Shown piece after piece: positions 24,727 through 33,672 of a stretch of DNA of 53,176 nucleotides (positions within the stretch are counted from its first letter, which is position 1; every line of letters starts with the position of its first letter). The translations under genes were made by a program, and so were the position numbers. The notes beneath the pieces are model-generated. The model had not been told where the DNA came from. It saw only the letters and a program-made list of their open reading frames with translations, and did no database searches. Origin of the DNA: Beijerinckiaceae bacterium (GTDB lineage: Bacteria > Pseudomonadota > Alphaproteobacteria > Rhizobiales > Beijerinckiaceae); assembly GCA_947474545.1 (NCBI GenBank), contig CANJJI010000010.1, positions 1 through 53,176 on the forward strand, in the 5' to 3' direction.

Positions 24727-25467
24727 TCAGGCCACCCGCTCGCATTCCAGTGCTTCGCGATCGAAGGCTTCGCAGATGCGGCGGGCTTTCAGCAGGTTTT
24801 CAGGGCTCAAAGCGTCACTGGTGCCGCACCAGGCGACCTTTTCGCGCGCCAGCAGAAGCGTTTGGGGAAAATGGCCGCGCACCATTTCGAAATCATGCAG
24901 GACGGCGATCACAGTGCGCTTCTCGTTGTGCCAGCGTTCCACGACGTTCAGAAGGTCCTGCATGGTTTTCGCATCAATGGCGGTGAAGGGTTCGTCCAGC
25001 AGGATGACTGGGGAATCCTGCAGCAGCAGCCGGGCAAATAACATGCGCTGCATCTGGCCGCCCGACAGGGTGGCGATGGTGCGGTCCTCAAATCCTGTGA
25101 GACCGACCGAGGCAATGGCGTCAAAGACTTTCTGTCTTTTGTCCCGGCCGATGCCGCCGAAAAGACCCGCCGTGCGCCAATAACCCATCGAGACCATATC
25201 GAAGACGCTGATGGGGAAGGAACGGTCGATTTCGGCGGCCTGAGGCAGATAGGCGATGTCGCGCGCCGAGAATCCCCCGCGTTCGATCTTGCCGCCGATG
25301 GGTTTCAAGACGCCGGCGATGGCCTTTAAAAGGGTCGATTTGCCGGCGCCATTGGGGCCGCAGACGGCAAGCAGCACGCCCTGCTCCACCTCGCCGTCAA
25401 GATGATGAACCGCGGGATGGCGGTCATATCCGAGGGTCAGATCTCGAAAACGAAGCGCCGTTGTCAT
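24727..25467 (-). CDS. znuC: Zinc ABC transporter ATP-binding protein
   Basis: This 246-residue cytoplasmic ATPase energises the ZnuB permease. Walker A GPNGAGKST (37-45), the ABC signature LSGGQMQR and Walker B VILLDEPF are all intact, followed by the H-loop histidine in AVLHDFEMV. The start at 25467 is an ATG overlapping the stop of the His-rich peptide gene (ATGA), which makes the peptide, znuC and znuB one coupled unit. Family length is normal. The C-terminus (ICEAFDREALECERVA) is short and has no extra regulatory domain. Confidence 0.94.
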   Translation of the reverse strand: MTTALRFRDLTLGYDRHPAVHHLDGEVEQGVLLAVCGPNGAGKSTLLKAIAGVLKPIGGKIERGGFSARDIAYLPQAAEIDRSFPISVFDMVSMGYWRTAGLFGGIGRDKRQKVFDAIASVGLTGFEDRTIATLSGGQMQRMLFARLLLQDSPVILLDEPFTAIDAKTMQDLLNVVERWHNEKRTVIAVLHDFEMVRGHFPQTLLLAREKVAWCGTSDALSPENLLKARRICEAFDREALECERVA

Positions 25468-25670
25468 GACATGGCCCACCAGACTGCCAGCCACAGGCCA
25501 GCACTCAACGCTGCCGCCCCGGCGAGACGCTCCCAGACAGAAAGTCTCAGAAGGGAAAACGCTGGATCGGCCGGACGTGCGGCGACCAGCGCCGGATGAG
25601 CGTGGTGGTGCTCATGATCGTGATCGTGGGTATCGTGACTATGCGCGTGGCCTGGATGCAGACTGGACAT
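25464..25670 (-). CDS. Small His-rich single-pass membrane peptide, first gene of the znuCB operon
   Basis: The 68-residue product has a histidine/aspartate cluster at residues 5-26 (HPGHAHSHDTHDHDHEHHHA) followed by a hydrophobic C-terminal segment (about 46-66). It could hold zinc at the membrane and feed or sense the transporter, but this is inference. It overlaps znuC as ATGA. The ATG at 25670 has no Shine-Dalgarno: bases upstream are the Zur-like palindrome and a TATATT -10 element, so the message may be leaderless. The sequence of the window gives no other in-frame start. Such His-rich peptides are often missed by annotation. Confidence 0.8.
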   Translation of the reverse strand: MSSLHPGHAHSHDTHDHDHEHHHAHPALVAARPADPAFSLLRLSVWERLAGAAALSAGLWLAVWWAMS

Positions 25671-25673
25671 TTT

Positions 25674-25706
25674 GTTATAATATAACGTGACAGAATAAAT
25701 TGCCAG
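25674..25706 (-). promoter_or_regulatory. Zur-like operator over the promoter of the His-rich peptide-znuCB operon
   Basis: GTTATAATATAAC (25674-25686) is a perfect 13-bp palindrome of the kind bound by alphaproteobacterial Zur repressors. It covers a -10 element TATATT (25684-25679 on the minus strand) that lies 16 bases from a -35-like CTGGCA (25706-25701). Predicted transcription starts within about three bases of the ATG at 25670. Repression when zinc is sufficient is the expected effect. Confidence 0.7.
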
Positions 25707-25721
25707 CTGATGGATGCATTG

Positions 25722-25758
25722 TTGACATGGTCATTTTTGATATGTTATAAAGTTACAT
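25722..25758 (+). promoter_or_regulatory. Promoter with Zur-like operator for the secreted peptide-znuA unit
   Basis: A consensus -35 TTGACA (25722-25727) is followed after 18 bases by TATAAA (25746-25751). The imperfect palindrome ATGTTATAAAGTTACAT (25742-25758) overlaps the -10 and matches the neighbouring box at 10 of 13 core positions. GGGGAG precedes the first gene at 25775. Together with the facing promoter this forms a 104-bp divergent, probably zinc-repressed control region. Confidence 0.7.
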
Positions 25759-25774
25759 TATTTGGGGAGTCCGC

Positions 25775-26026
25775 ATGTATCTGACCTTTCTTTCCCGAAG
25801 CCGTCTAGTTGCAACGCCGGTTCTGGCTTCGGCGGTGTTTTCTGGATGGCTCGCCATGCCAATCACGCAGGCATCTGCTCAGACCATGCCTGTTGGCCGG
25901 GAAAAAGTGGAAACCCGCGAATTCCGCAACAAGGACGTGGAAAGAGCTTTCAACACACCAGTGAAGGCAGATCGTGGTCGCGCTCACAGGCATGGCAAGA
26001 AGGGTCACAAGGGCCATAAGCACTGA
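25775..26026 (+). CDS. Small secreted protein with His/Lys-rich tail
   Basis: The 83-residue product starts with a signal peptide (about 1-35, ending near QASAQ-TMPVG), has a short charged middle (VETREFRNKDVERAF) and ends in a His/Lys/Arg tail (RAHRHGKKGHKGHKH). GGGGAG lies at good spacing before the ATG. Located under the Zur-like promoter and 52 bp ahead of znuA, it may gather periplasmic zinc for ZnuA, whose own sequence lacks the His-rich loop many ZnuA proteins use. I do not know a named family. The role is inferred from tail and position. Confidence 0.75.
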   Translation: MYLTFLSRSRLVATPVLASAVFSGWLAMPITQASAQTMPVGREKVETREFRNKDVERAFNTPVKADRGRAHRHGKKGHKGHKH

Positions 26027-26078
26027 ACGTGCTTTCGCCAAACCCTTTCCTCGGCTGCAAATCCAGAATGGAACGTCC

Positions 26079-26951
26079 ATGTTCAAACAATTGCTGACTA
26101 GTCTCGCTTTGGGCGCTTGTTTGCTGGCGTCCGCATCACACGCGCAGACAGCAAGCGGCAAGATTGATGTGATCGCCAGCTTTTCAATTCTCGCCGATCT
26201 CGTGAAACAGGTCGGCGGTGACCGGATTGAAGTGACGGCGCTTGTGGGGGAAAACAGCGACGCCCATGTCTATCAGCCCACGCCGGCAGATGTCGCGCGC
26301 ATCGGCAAGGCGCGGTTGATTGTCATCAACGGGCTTGGCTTTGAAGGCTGGGCGGATCGTCTCGTAAAGTCATCGAAATTTCAGGGTGAGCGCCTCGTTG
26401 CCTCACGCGGCGTCAAAGCCCTGAAAGTGCGCAATGCCATCGATCCCCATGCCTGGCAGGACCCGGACAATATCAAGATTTATGTCGATAACATCCGGCA
26501 GGCACTGATCGCGGTCGATCCTGCGGGATCTGCCGATTACAATGCTCAAAGTGTTGCCTTTCTGGCCGAAGTCGAAAAAACCACCCGTGAAGTCAAGGCC
26601 GCCTGGGAACCGATTCTGCGCGAAAAACGCAAGATCATTACCTCGCATGATGCGTTCGCTTATTACGCGGACGCGTTCAACGTGATCTTCACCTCGCCGC
26701 AGGGTGTGAGTACGGAAAGCGAGCCAAGCGCTCGGGATGTCGCGGTCTTGATCCGTCAAATCAAGCAGGAAAATGCCAAGGCGATTTTCATTGAGAACAT
26801 GTCCAATCGCCGCCTCATAGACAGTATTGTCGCGGAAACAGGCGCAAAAGTTGGCGGTACGCTTTATTCTGATGCGCTTGGCGGCGAGGTCAAAACCTGG
26901 GCCGAAATGATGCGGCACAATACAAGGCTGCTGACGGAGGCGCTGAAGTAG
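26079..26951 (+). CDS. znuA: Zinc ABC transporter periplasmic binding protein
   Basis: This 290-residue cluster A-I binding protein delivers metal to ZnuBC. A signal peptide covers about residues 1-22 (ASASHAQ). Likely metal ligands are His63 (DAHVYQPTP), His124 (DPHAWQDP), His190 (TSHDAF) and Asp265 (YSDALGG), the usual three-His plus acid site. The charged His-rich loop of many zinc-specific homologues is absent, so by sequence alone manganese would be possible; the Zur-like boxes argue for zinc. The ATG at 26079 is chosen because it starts the signal peptide; the open frame extends upstream into the preceding gene. Confidence 0.93.
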   Translation: MFKQLLTSLALGACLLASASHAQTASGKIDVIASFSILADLVKQVGGDRIEVTALVGENSDAHVYQPTPADVARIGKARLIVINGLGFEGWADRLVKSSKFQGERLVASRGVKALKVRNAIDPHAWQDPDNIKIYVDNIRQALIAVDPAGSADYNAQSVAFLAEVEKTTREVKAAWEPILREKRKIITSHDAFAYYADAFNVIFTSPQGVSTESEPSARDVAVLIRQIKQENAKAIFIENMSNRRLIDSIVAETGAKVGGTLYSDALGGEVKTWAEMMRHNTRLLTEALK

Positions 26952-27032
26952 ATTTTGCGTTTTTTATCGTCTGCGTTAGCCTCTCCCTGACAAGCGCTGC
27001 CTGATAAGAGCGCGAAGGCGGGAGTGTTCAGG

Positions 27033-29231
27033 GTGAATATTTTTATAGCGGGCCAAAACCCGGCATCACTGTATGCGTCCATCCTGCTGCGCAAGGCGCG
27101 TCCCGATTGGCAGGTCGTGGTATCAGAGCAGGACACCAGGGCTGCTCTTCCTGCCGATATTCTCACCAATCCAGTCAAGCCGCAGATGCGATTGCGCGAC
27201 GTTGATGTGGCCGCTGCAATTGCAGCTATCACGGTTGATATTCACCGCGTCGATGTTTCGCGTTCTTCGTCCGCGGGTCATGACATCAGGCAGATCGAAG
27301 GGCTGGCGTATCGGACAATTTCTGCTTCAGAGCTGCACAACGCCTTAAGGCAAGAAGCGCTCAGGGCGGGCTGTGTATTTGCAAGCGCTGCACCCGAAAA
27401 TCCTGATCTTGTGCTGGTTGGCGATTGCAACAAGCTTGGTGGCCTGGGCGCTGATGCGGCAAGCCTGCTTATGCCCTTGCCTGCGGGTTCAAGGGCGCAT
27501 GTGCAATTTCGCGTCAACGCGAATGCTGGCGCTCTGGCGTTTGGCTTTCATGACACCGGACGTGGCGTCATCTCTGCTGTTCTGATTCCGGACTCAGCCT
27601 GTTCAAGCTCGCTGATTCTGGAAGGTACTCCCGAAGCAATCACCGCAACCGGACCTGATGTTCATGCCTTCTGCAAGACAGCCTTTGCCGATCTGATTGG
27701 TGGCGCAGAGTTTGAGATGCTTTCAAGAGAACCGCGGCCAGTGCAACTCGCGGGCAAATGGCATGCGGGACATATTGCGCTCATCGGCGCGGCGGCCTCG
27801 CAGCCGCATTATTCCATCGGGCTAGCTGCTCGTTCCGGCTTTGAGGACGCCGAAGCGCTGGTTGACGCGTTGCTTGATCATTCAAGTGTGCCGGAAGCAC
27901 TGGCTGCCTGGCAGGCGCTAAGATTTCCGAAGGCGGAGAGCCTGCATCGTGCCGCCGATTCCAGCGCCAATTGGCTGGCCCATGTGCATCAGGTCTATGA
28001 CATGCCCATGAGCCGCTTTGCTTTCGCCTGCATCACCCGCAGCCTGCGGCTCACCTATACCCATGTGAAACATGCTGCGCCCGCATTCACGCGCGAAGTC
28101 GACGCCATAGTGGCCGGCCCGGCCACTGGAAGTGCGAATGTTCCGCCACCGCCGATGTTTACGCCCTATTCCATGCGCGGGTTGACCATACCCAACCGCA
28201 TGTCATTCTCGCCGATGTGTATGTATTCCGCGCATGAAGGCGCGGTCAGCGACTTCCAGCTTGTGCATCTGGGCGCGCGCGCTGTCGGTGGGTTTGGTCT
28301 CGTGTTTGCTGAGATGACAAATGTGACAGCGCAGGGGCGCATGACCCATCATTGCGCGGGCATGTACTCTCCGGAACATGTCCCGGCATTCAAGCGCATC
28401 ACTGATTATGTACATGAACATACAGAGGCCAAGATTGCGATCCAGCTTGCCCATGCGGGACGCAAGGGCTCGATCAGCCGCTCATGGGAGAAGGATGTTC
28501 CCCTTGCGCCCGAGGACGAATGGGAAACGATTGCACCTTCACCGATCGCCTACCAGCAGGGCCGTCCCTTGCCGCGCGAGATGACGCTGAAAGACATCCA
28601 GGACGTTACGGATGCTTTCGCCAAGGCCGCGCGCATGTCTGAAGAAGCTGGGTTTGACATGATCGAAATTCATGCCGCGCACGGCTATCTTCTCTCATCG
28701 TTCATTTCGCCGCTGTCCAACCGGCGCACGGATGCTTACGGTGGCTCGTTGCAGAACCGCATGCGTTTCCCGCTTGAAGTCTTTGAAGCCATCCGCGCGA
28801 ATTTTCCGGCGGAAAAGCCGATCAGTGTGCGCATATCTGCCAGCGACTGGCGCTCTGATGGCATCCAGCCGCGCGATGCGATAGAATTTTCGAAGATGTT
28901 TCATGAACGCGGTGCAGATATCATCGCTGTATCGAGTTCCGGCGTCACTCCGGAGCGCCGCCCGGCTGTCGTGGAGCGGCTCTACCAGCTTGCGTTCAGC
29001 GACGCCATTCACAACGAAGGCAAGGTGCCGACGATGACCGTCGGCGGCGTGCTCAGTCATGGCGATTGCAACACTATCATCGCCTCGGGACGGGCCGACA
29101 TCTGCCTGATGGCGCGCGGGGCACTGAATGATCCCTATTTCCCGCAACATGCGGCGCGTGAGCAGGGCCATCGCATACCCTGGACATTTCCCTATGCGCG
29201 GGCGGCGGAAACGCCAGTGCGGGCGGGGTAG
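27033..29231 (+). CDS. Fused FAD-monooxygenase-like/old yellow enzyme protein (salicylyl-CoA 5-hydroxylase type)
   Basis: The 732-residue protein has two parts. Residues 1 to about 365 follow the aromatic hydroxylase pattern, but the N-terminal dinucleotide motif, normally GxGPAG, reads AGQNPASLY (6-14), with two of the key glycines missing. Residues from about 370 are a complete NADH:flavin oxidoreductase of the old yellow enzyme family (FTPYSMRGLTIPNRM, AIQLAHAGRKGS, IHAAHGYLLSSFISPLSNRR). The architecture equals 'bifunctional salicylyl-CoA 5-hydroxylase/oxidoreductase'. The first half may no longer bind FAD in the usual way. GTG at 27033 is preferred because GGCGGGAG lies eight bases upstream. 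There are no aromatic acid-CoA genes adjacent. Confidence 0.85.
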   Translation: MNIFIAGQNPASLYASILLRKARPDWQVVVSEQDTRAALPADILTNPVKPQMRLRDVDVAAAIAAITVDIHRVDVSRSSSAGHDIRQIEGLAYRTISASELHNALRQEALRAGCVFASAAPENPDLVLVGDCNKLGGLGADAASLLMPLPAGSRAHVQFRVNANAGALAFGFHDTGRGVISAVLIPDSACSSSLILEGTPEAITATGPDVHAFCKTAFADLIGGAEFEMLSREPRPVQLAGKWHAGHIALIGAAASQPHYSIGLAARSGFEDAEALVDALLDHSSVPEALAAWQALRFPKAESLHRAADSSANWLAHVHQVYDMPMSRFAFACITRSLRLTYTHVKHAAPAFTREVDAIVAGPATGSANVPPPPMFTPYSMRGLTIPNRMSFSPMCMYSAHEGAVSDFQLVHLGARAVGGFGLVFAEMTNVTAQGRMTHHCAGMYSPEHVPAFKRITDYVHEHTEAKIAIQLAHAGRKGSISRSWEKDVPLAPEDEWETIAPSPIAYQQGRPLPREMTLKDIQDVTDAFAKAARMSEEAGFDMIEIHAAHGYLLSSFISPLSNRRTDAYGGSLQNRMRFPLEVFEAIRANFPAEKPISVRISASDWRSDGIQPRDAIEFSKMFHERGADIIAVSSSGVTPERRPAVVERLYQLAFSDAIHNEGKVPTMTVGGVLSHGDCNTIIASGRADICLMARGALNDPYFPQHAAREQGHRIPWTFPYARAAETPVRAG

Positions 29232-29265
29232 CCCCTTTACGCCAGCGCGCCTTCGGGCAATATGC

Positions 29266-29286
29266 GCTCCGATTTCAAACCGGAGC
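29266..29286. promoter_or_regulatory. Small hairpin ahead of the alcohol dehydrogenase gene
   Basis: GCTCCG-ATTTCAAAC-CGGAGC forms a perfect 6-bp stem that ends nine bases before the ATG at 29296. It could be a weak attenuator or mask the ribosome binding region. No T-run follows. The gap between the two genes is only 64 bases, so read-through is likely. Confidence 0.3.
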
Positions 29287-29295
29287 CCGCCTATC

Positions 29296-30405
<1,110 letters not shown>

Positions 30406-30413
30406 ACGCCATA

Positions 30414-32111
30414 ATGTTGAAACTGAAAGCATGGTTGCGCGGATTCAAGCTTCCGGTCTTCGTAACCCTGCTTTTGTGCCTGCCGATATTGGCCGGACTT
30501 GGCTGGTATTTTTTTGAGACCGAGGGATATCTCTCCAACGCCATCCACATGATGGCGTTGGGGGCGGCGATGATTTCCGCGCTCGTGTTTCTGACGCGGC
30601 GTCCATTTGCGTCGGCTGTGTTTTTCGCATCGCTGGTGGCTGTCATCGCGATCACGGCCTATGTCAAATTTGAGGCGCTGACATTCACCCTGCATATGTG
30701 GGACTTTGTTTATTATGCGCGCGACTGGATGCCGGTTTTTGGCTGGTGGTTCGGACGGCCTGCGGCCATGCTGGCTATCATCGGGGCGCTGGCTTCGCTA
30801 ATCGTGGGTACCTGGCTCGCCTGGCGGCTGGAAAAGCCTTCCATCGGCCGCCGCTGGGCTTTTCTTTCGATGCTGCTGATGGCTGCGTTATCCTACACGG
30901 CTGTCAGCATTCGCGGTCATCGCCCACATGTGCTGTTCAATTTTCCTGACTGGCATGTGTCGTCGTTCTTTGCGTCGTCGATTGAAACGGCTGAGGCGCT
31001 GAGACGCGGGGGAATGATCGAAACCGCGCAGCGAAGCAATGCAAAGCCATTTGAATCCAGTTGGACATGCAAGCCAGAGAAGAAGCCACCGCATATCATC
31101 CTGATCCATCAGGAATCGGTGGGGCCGCCGATGTTTTTTCCGCAAGTGACTTACGACCCCATGATCCTGCCGTTGTTCAATTCCTTCGACGGCAAGCTAC
31201 ACAAGCTGAATGTAGAAACCTACGGCGGAGCGTCGTGGATTTCGGAATCGGCTGTCATGCTGGGCCTTTCCAGCCGTTACTTTGGCAGCATGAAGGATTT
31301 CATCCAGTTTTTCATGGCGGGCCGCGTGAAAGACTCCATGCCGCAAATTCTAGAGAAGTGCGGCTACCGGAACATCATGTTCTATCCCTATATATTTGGC
31401 ACGTTCGGTAACAAGAGCTTCTTCGAGACGATCGGCGTCCGCGAAGTCTTTGATCGCAAGTCGCAGGGCGCGAAGCTGGACTGGGATACGGATCGCTTTT
31501 ATTATGACAACATGCTCAAGGAAATCGGCAAGCATGTGGCTGGTTCGCAAAAGCCGCTGTTCACTTTTCTTGAGACCATGTCGGCGCACTGGCCTTACAA
31601 TTATGAATTCGAGCCGCAGATCAAAGTGCCGTCAGGCGGACCAAATAACCATCCTGAGATGAATGAATATCTACGCCGCCTCGCCATGGCGCGCATCGAT
31701 CTTGATTATCTCAAGGAGCAATTGCGCACGCGTTTTCCCGATGAATCTTTTCTGCTGGTGCAATATGGCGATCACCACGCCATACCCACCGCCTATCTTT
31801 ACGGCTATGATACCGAAGATGGCGTTCAGGATATGAAGCTGCCGGAAGGCTATCCGCTCTACACGACCTATTATTCGGTTGATGGCGTCAATTACACACC
31901 GCCGCCATTGCCCAATCTCGATAGCGTGGATATCGCCTTTGCCGGTGCGATCTTTCTTGATGCGGCGCGGTTGCCACTGCCCGAGAGCTGGCGGGAGCGC
32001 TTGCGTCTCATGCAAGTGTGTGCGGGACTGGCGTGGAACTGCAAGCAACGCGACGAGATGCTTAAATTTCATCGCCGGCTGATTGAATCAGGCTTGATGC
32101 AGAACCAGTAA
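30414..32111 (+). CDS. Inner-membrane sulfatase/LTA-synthase-fold protein
   Basis: The 565-residue protein has about five N-terminal membrane segments (to about residue 165) and a periplasmic alkaline-phosphatase-fold sulfatase domain. HIILIHQESVGPP carries the metal-binding Glu, YGGASWISESAVMLGL the likely Ser/Thr nucleophile region, and LVQYGDHHAIP the Asp/His ligands. This resembles OpgB or LtaS phosphoglycerol transferases and related phosphoethanolamine transferases, so addition of a phospho-group to an envelope glycan is likely. With OpgG elsewhere in the window, periplasmic glucan is a candidate acceptor, but not adjacent. The ATG at 30414 is nine bases after the frmA stop; a TTG at 30402 is an alternative. 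No clear Shine-Dalgarno is visible. Confidence 0.8.
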   Translation: MLKLKAWLRGFKLPVFVTLLLCLPILAGLGWYFFETEGYLSNAIHMMALGAAMISALVFLTRRPFASAVFFASLVAVIAITAYVKFEALTFTLHMWDFVYYARDWMPVFGWWFGRPAAMLAIIGALASLIVGTWLAWRLEKPSIGRRWAFLSMLLMAALSYTAVSIRGHRPHVLFNFPDWHVSSFFASSIETAEALRRGGMIETAQRSNAKPFESSWTCKPEKKPPHIILIHQESVGPPMFFPQVTYDPMILPLFNSFDGKLHKLNVETYGGASWISESAVMLGLSSRYFGSMKDFIQFFMAGRVKDSMPQILEKCGYRNIMFYPYIFGTFGNKSFFETIGVREVFDRKSQGAKLDWDTDRFYYDNMLKEIGKHVAGSQKPLFTFLETMSAHWPYNYEFEPQIKVPSGGPNNHPEMNEYLRRLAMARIDLDYLKEQLRTRFPDESFLLVQYGDHHAIPTAYLYGYDTEDGVQDMKLPEGYPLYTTYYSVDGVNYTPPPLPNLDSVDIAFAGAIFLDAARLPLPESWRERLRLMQVCAGLAWNCKQRDEMLKFHRRLIESGLMQNQ

Positions 32112-33356
32112 TCAAGTGCGTAGAGCGGATAGGACCTCGTTCGCTGCACGAAGACCACTCTCATGGGCGCCGTGCGCGGTCGAGAAATAATGCGGCGATG
32201 TCGCTTCGCCTGCGAAGAACAGGCGATTGTTGACCGGCGAGGCGAGCACTGCGCGTTTGTCCCAATGTCCGGGCAGGGCATGTGAGTAGGAGCCGAGCGC
32301 GAAGGGATCGCTCGCCCAGGCGCTCGCCGCCAGCGGCTTTAGCCGTTTGCGCCATTCACCGCCCAGCATGTCGCAGATTTCCTCGACGGCGAAAGAGGCA
32401 AAGCCTGCCAGCCCATCTTTTTCCAGGCTGCGCGCACATTCGCCGCCGAAATATCCTTCGACGAGCGGCTTGCCGAACGGGCGAAGATGGTAAGCGCCGG
32501 TATCGGTGCGATCAGTCTTGCCGAAGATGCGGCCATTATCAGGCAGGGCCTCTGCGTCCTCCACAGCAAGATAGAGTTTGTTGGCGATGCCCAACGGCAG
32601 CATGGCAGCTGCTTCGAGTTTCGAAGGGATGGCAGGTGAAAAGCGAATGATTTCTCGTGCGAGAATGTTCGTGGGGACTGCAATCACGGCGGCGCGGGCC
32701 TGCAGCGTACCTCCTGCCGTTTCTATCGATACCCACGCGCCGGTATGATCGATGCCGCTGACGGGGCAATCATAGACAGTGGGGACATCATCTGCGAGAC
32801 GGGCGATCAGCGCGCCATAGCCCTCGGCGATGCGAAAGTTGATTTCGCTGTCGTGGTAATTGTCGAAGTCCTTTGCCGACAGGCGCGCCAATTCGCAGCC
32901 ATTTACATAGGTGCTGACCGCGTCGATCAGTGCGCTCCAGGGCGCGTCCCGGTCAAGACAATCGGATGCCGAGCGGTCAATCGGCTCTTGTGCCGCCTTT
33001 TCTAGGCGCGAATAGAATTTCGCCTGCGCCGCTCGAAAGGCCTTCTGGTCCTGCGACGCGAACGCATCCTCATACATCATCTGCTGCCAGGGCGGCGGCG
33101 TCTCATCGACAGTGAAACCGAGATCGCGGGCTATGCCGACATAGGGATTGTCATCAGCCGAATGCAGCCAGCCGCAGCCAAGATCAAGTGCATGGCCGCC
33201 GTGCATTTCCGTCGAGGCGCGGCCGCCCGGGCGGCTGCGTCCTTCCATCAGTAGAACGTCGAGTTTTGCAGCAGTTAAGGCGCGCGCCGCTGCCAGGCCA
33301 GCCGCGCCGGCGCCGATCACGGCGACGTCGCACTGGTGGCGAAAGGGTGTTTTCAT
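32112..33356 (-). CDS. Flavin-containing amine oxidase-like oxidoreductase
   Basis: The 414-residue flavoprotein has the FAD-binding motif VIGAGAAGLAAAR (14-26), GGRAST and a C-terminal FAD motif (LFFAGEATSPHYFSTAHGAH), typical of monoamine/polyamine oxidases and related desaturases. No signal peptide is visible. Substrate is unknown; polyamines are worth considering because the window also encodes homospermidine synthesis. The C-terminus converges on the sulfatase gene with no intervening base between the stop codons (32111/32112), leaving no room for a terminator. It probably forms one unit with the minus-strand genes upstream (33380-35555). Confidence 0.88.
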   Translation of the reverse strand: MKTPFRHQCDVAVIGAGAAGLAAARALTAAKLDVLLMEGRSRPGGRASTEMHGGHALDLGCGWLHSADDNPYVGIARDLGFTVDETPPPWQQMMYEDAFASQDQKAFRAAQAKFYSRLEKAAQEPIDRSASDCLDRDAPWSALIDAVSTYVNGCELARLSAKDFDNYHDSEINFRIAEGYGALIARLADDVPTVYDCPVSGIDHTGAWVSIETAGGTLQARAAVIAVPTNILAREIIRFSPAIPSKLEAAAMLPLGIANKLYLAVEDAEALPDNGRIFGKTDRTDTGAYHLRPFGKPLVEGYFGGECARSLEKDGLAGFASFAVEEICDMLGGEWRKRLKPLAASAWASDPFALGSYSHALPGHWDKRAVLASPVNNRLFFAGEATSPHYFSTAHGAHESGLRAANEVLSALRT

Positions 33357-33379
33357 GGACGGGTCCTGAGACGTCAGGA

Positions 33380-33655
33380 TTATTCGCGGATGGGCTCGGC
33401 CTTGAGTGCGGAACGGACGAAATAATAGAGGCCCACGAGGCCAAGGAGCGTTCCGGCGATTTCAAATGTTGTTGCAAACAGTGGCGGCAGCTCGAAAATA
33501 CCGCCGATGGCCCATCCGGCAGCCCAGGTCATACCAACAAGTTCGGTGCCGACGAGAACCGTCACGCTGCCGACTGTGAGCAGGTTCTGCCAGTTGATTT
33601 TCTTCGGTTCCGCCACCGGGATCTCCGTAAAGTCGATACGTGCAGGTACACCAAT
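33380..33655 (-). CDS. Small membrane protein, start codon unresolved
   Basis: The product of about 91 residues contains two hydrophobic segments separated by a short turn (LLTVGSVTVLVGTELVGMTW, and TFEIAGTLLGLVGLYYFVRS) and ends SALKAEPIRE. The pattern is familiar from small hypothetical membrane proteins of Hyphomicrobiales, without known function. No ATG or GTG lies at a suitable place in frame. An ATT at 33655 with AGGGA shortly upstream is the best candidate, otherwise a start inside the preceding exporter gene is needed. Coding is supported by the hydrophobic pattern and by position 17 bp after the exporter gene. Confidence 0.6.
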   Translation of the reverse strand: MGVPARIDFTEIPVAEPKKINWQNLLTVGSVTVLVGTELVGMTWAAGWAIGGIFELPPLFATTFEIAGTLLGLVGLYYFVRSALKAEPIRE

Positions 33656-33672
33656 GCGTCCCTGCGTGCAAC

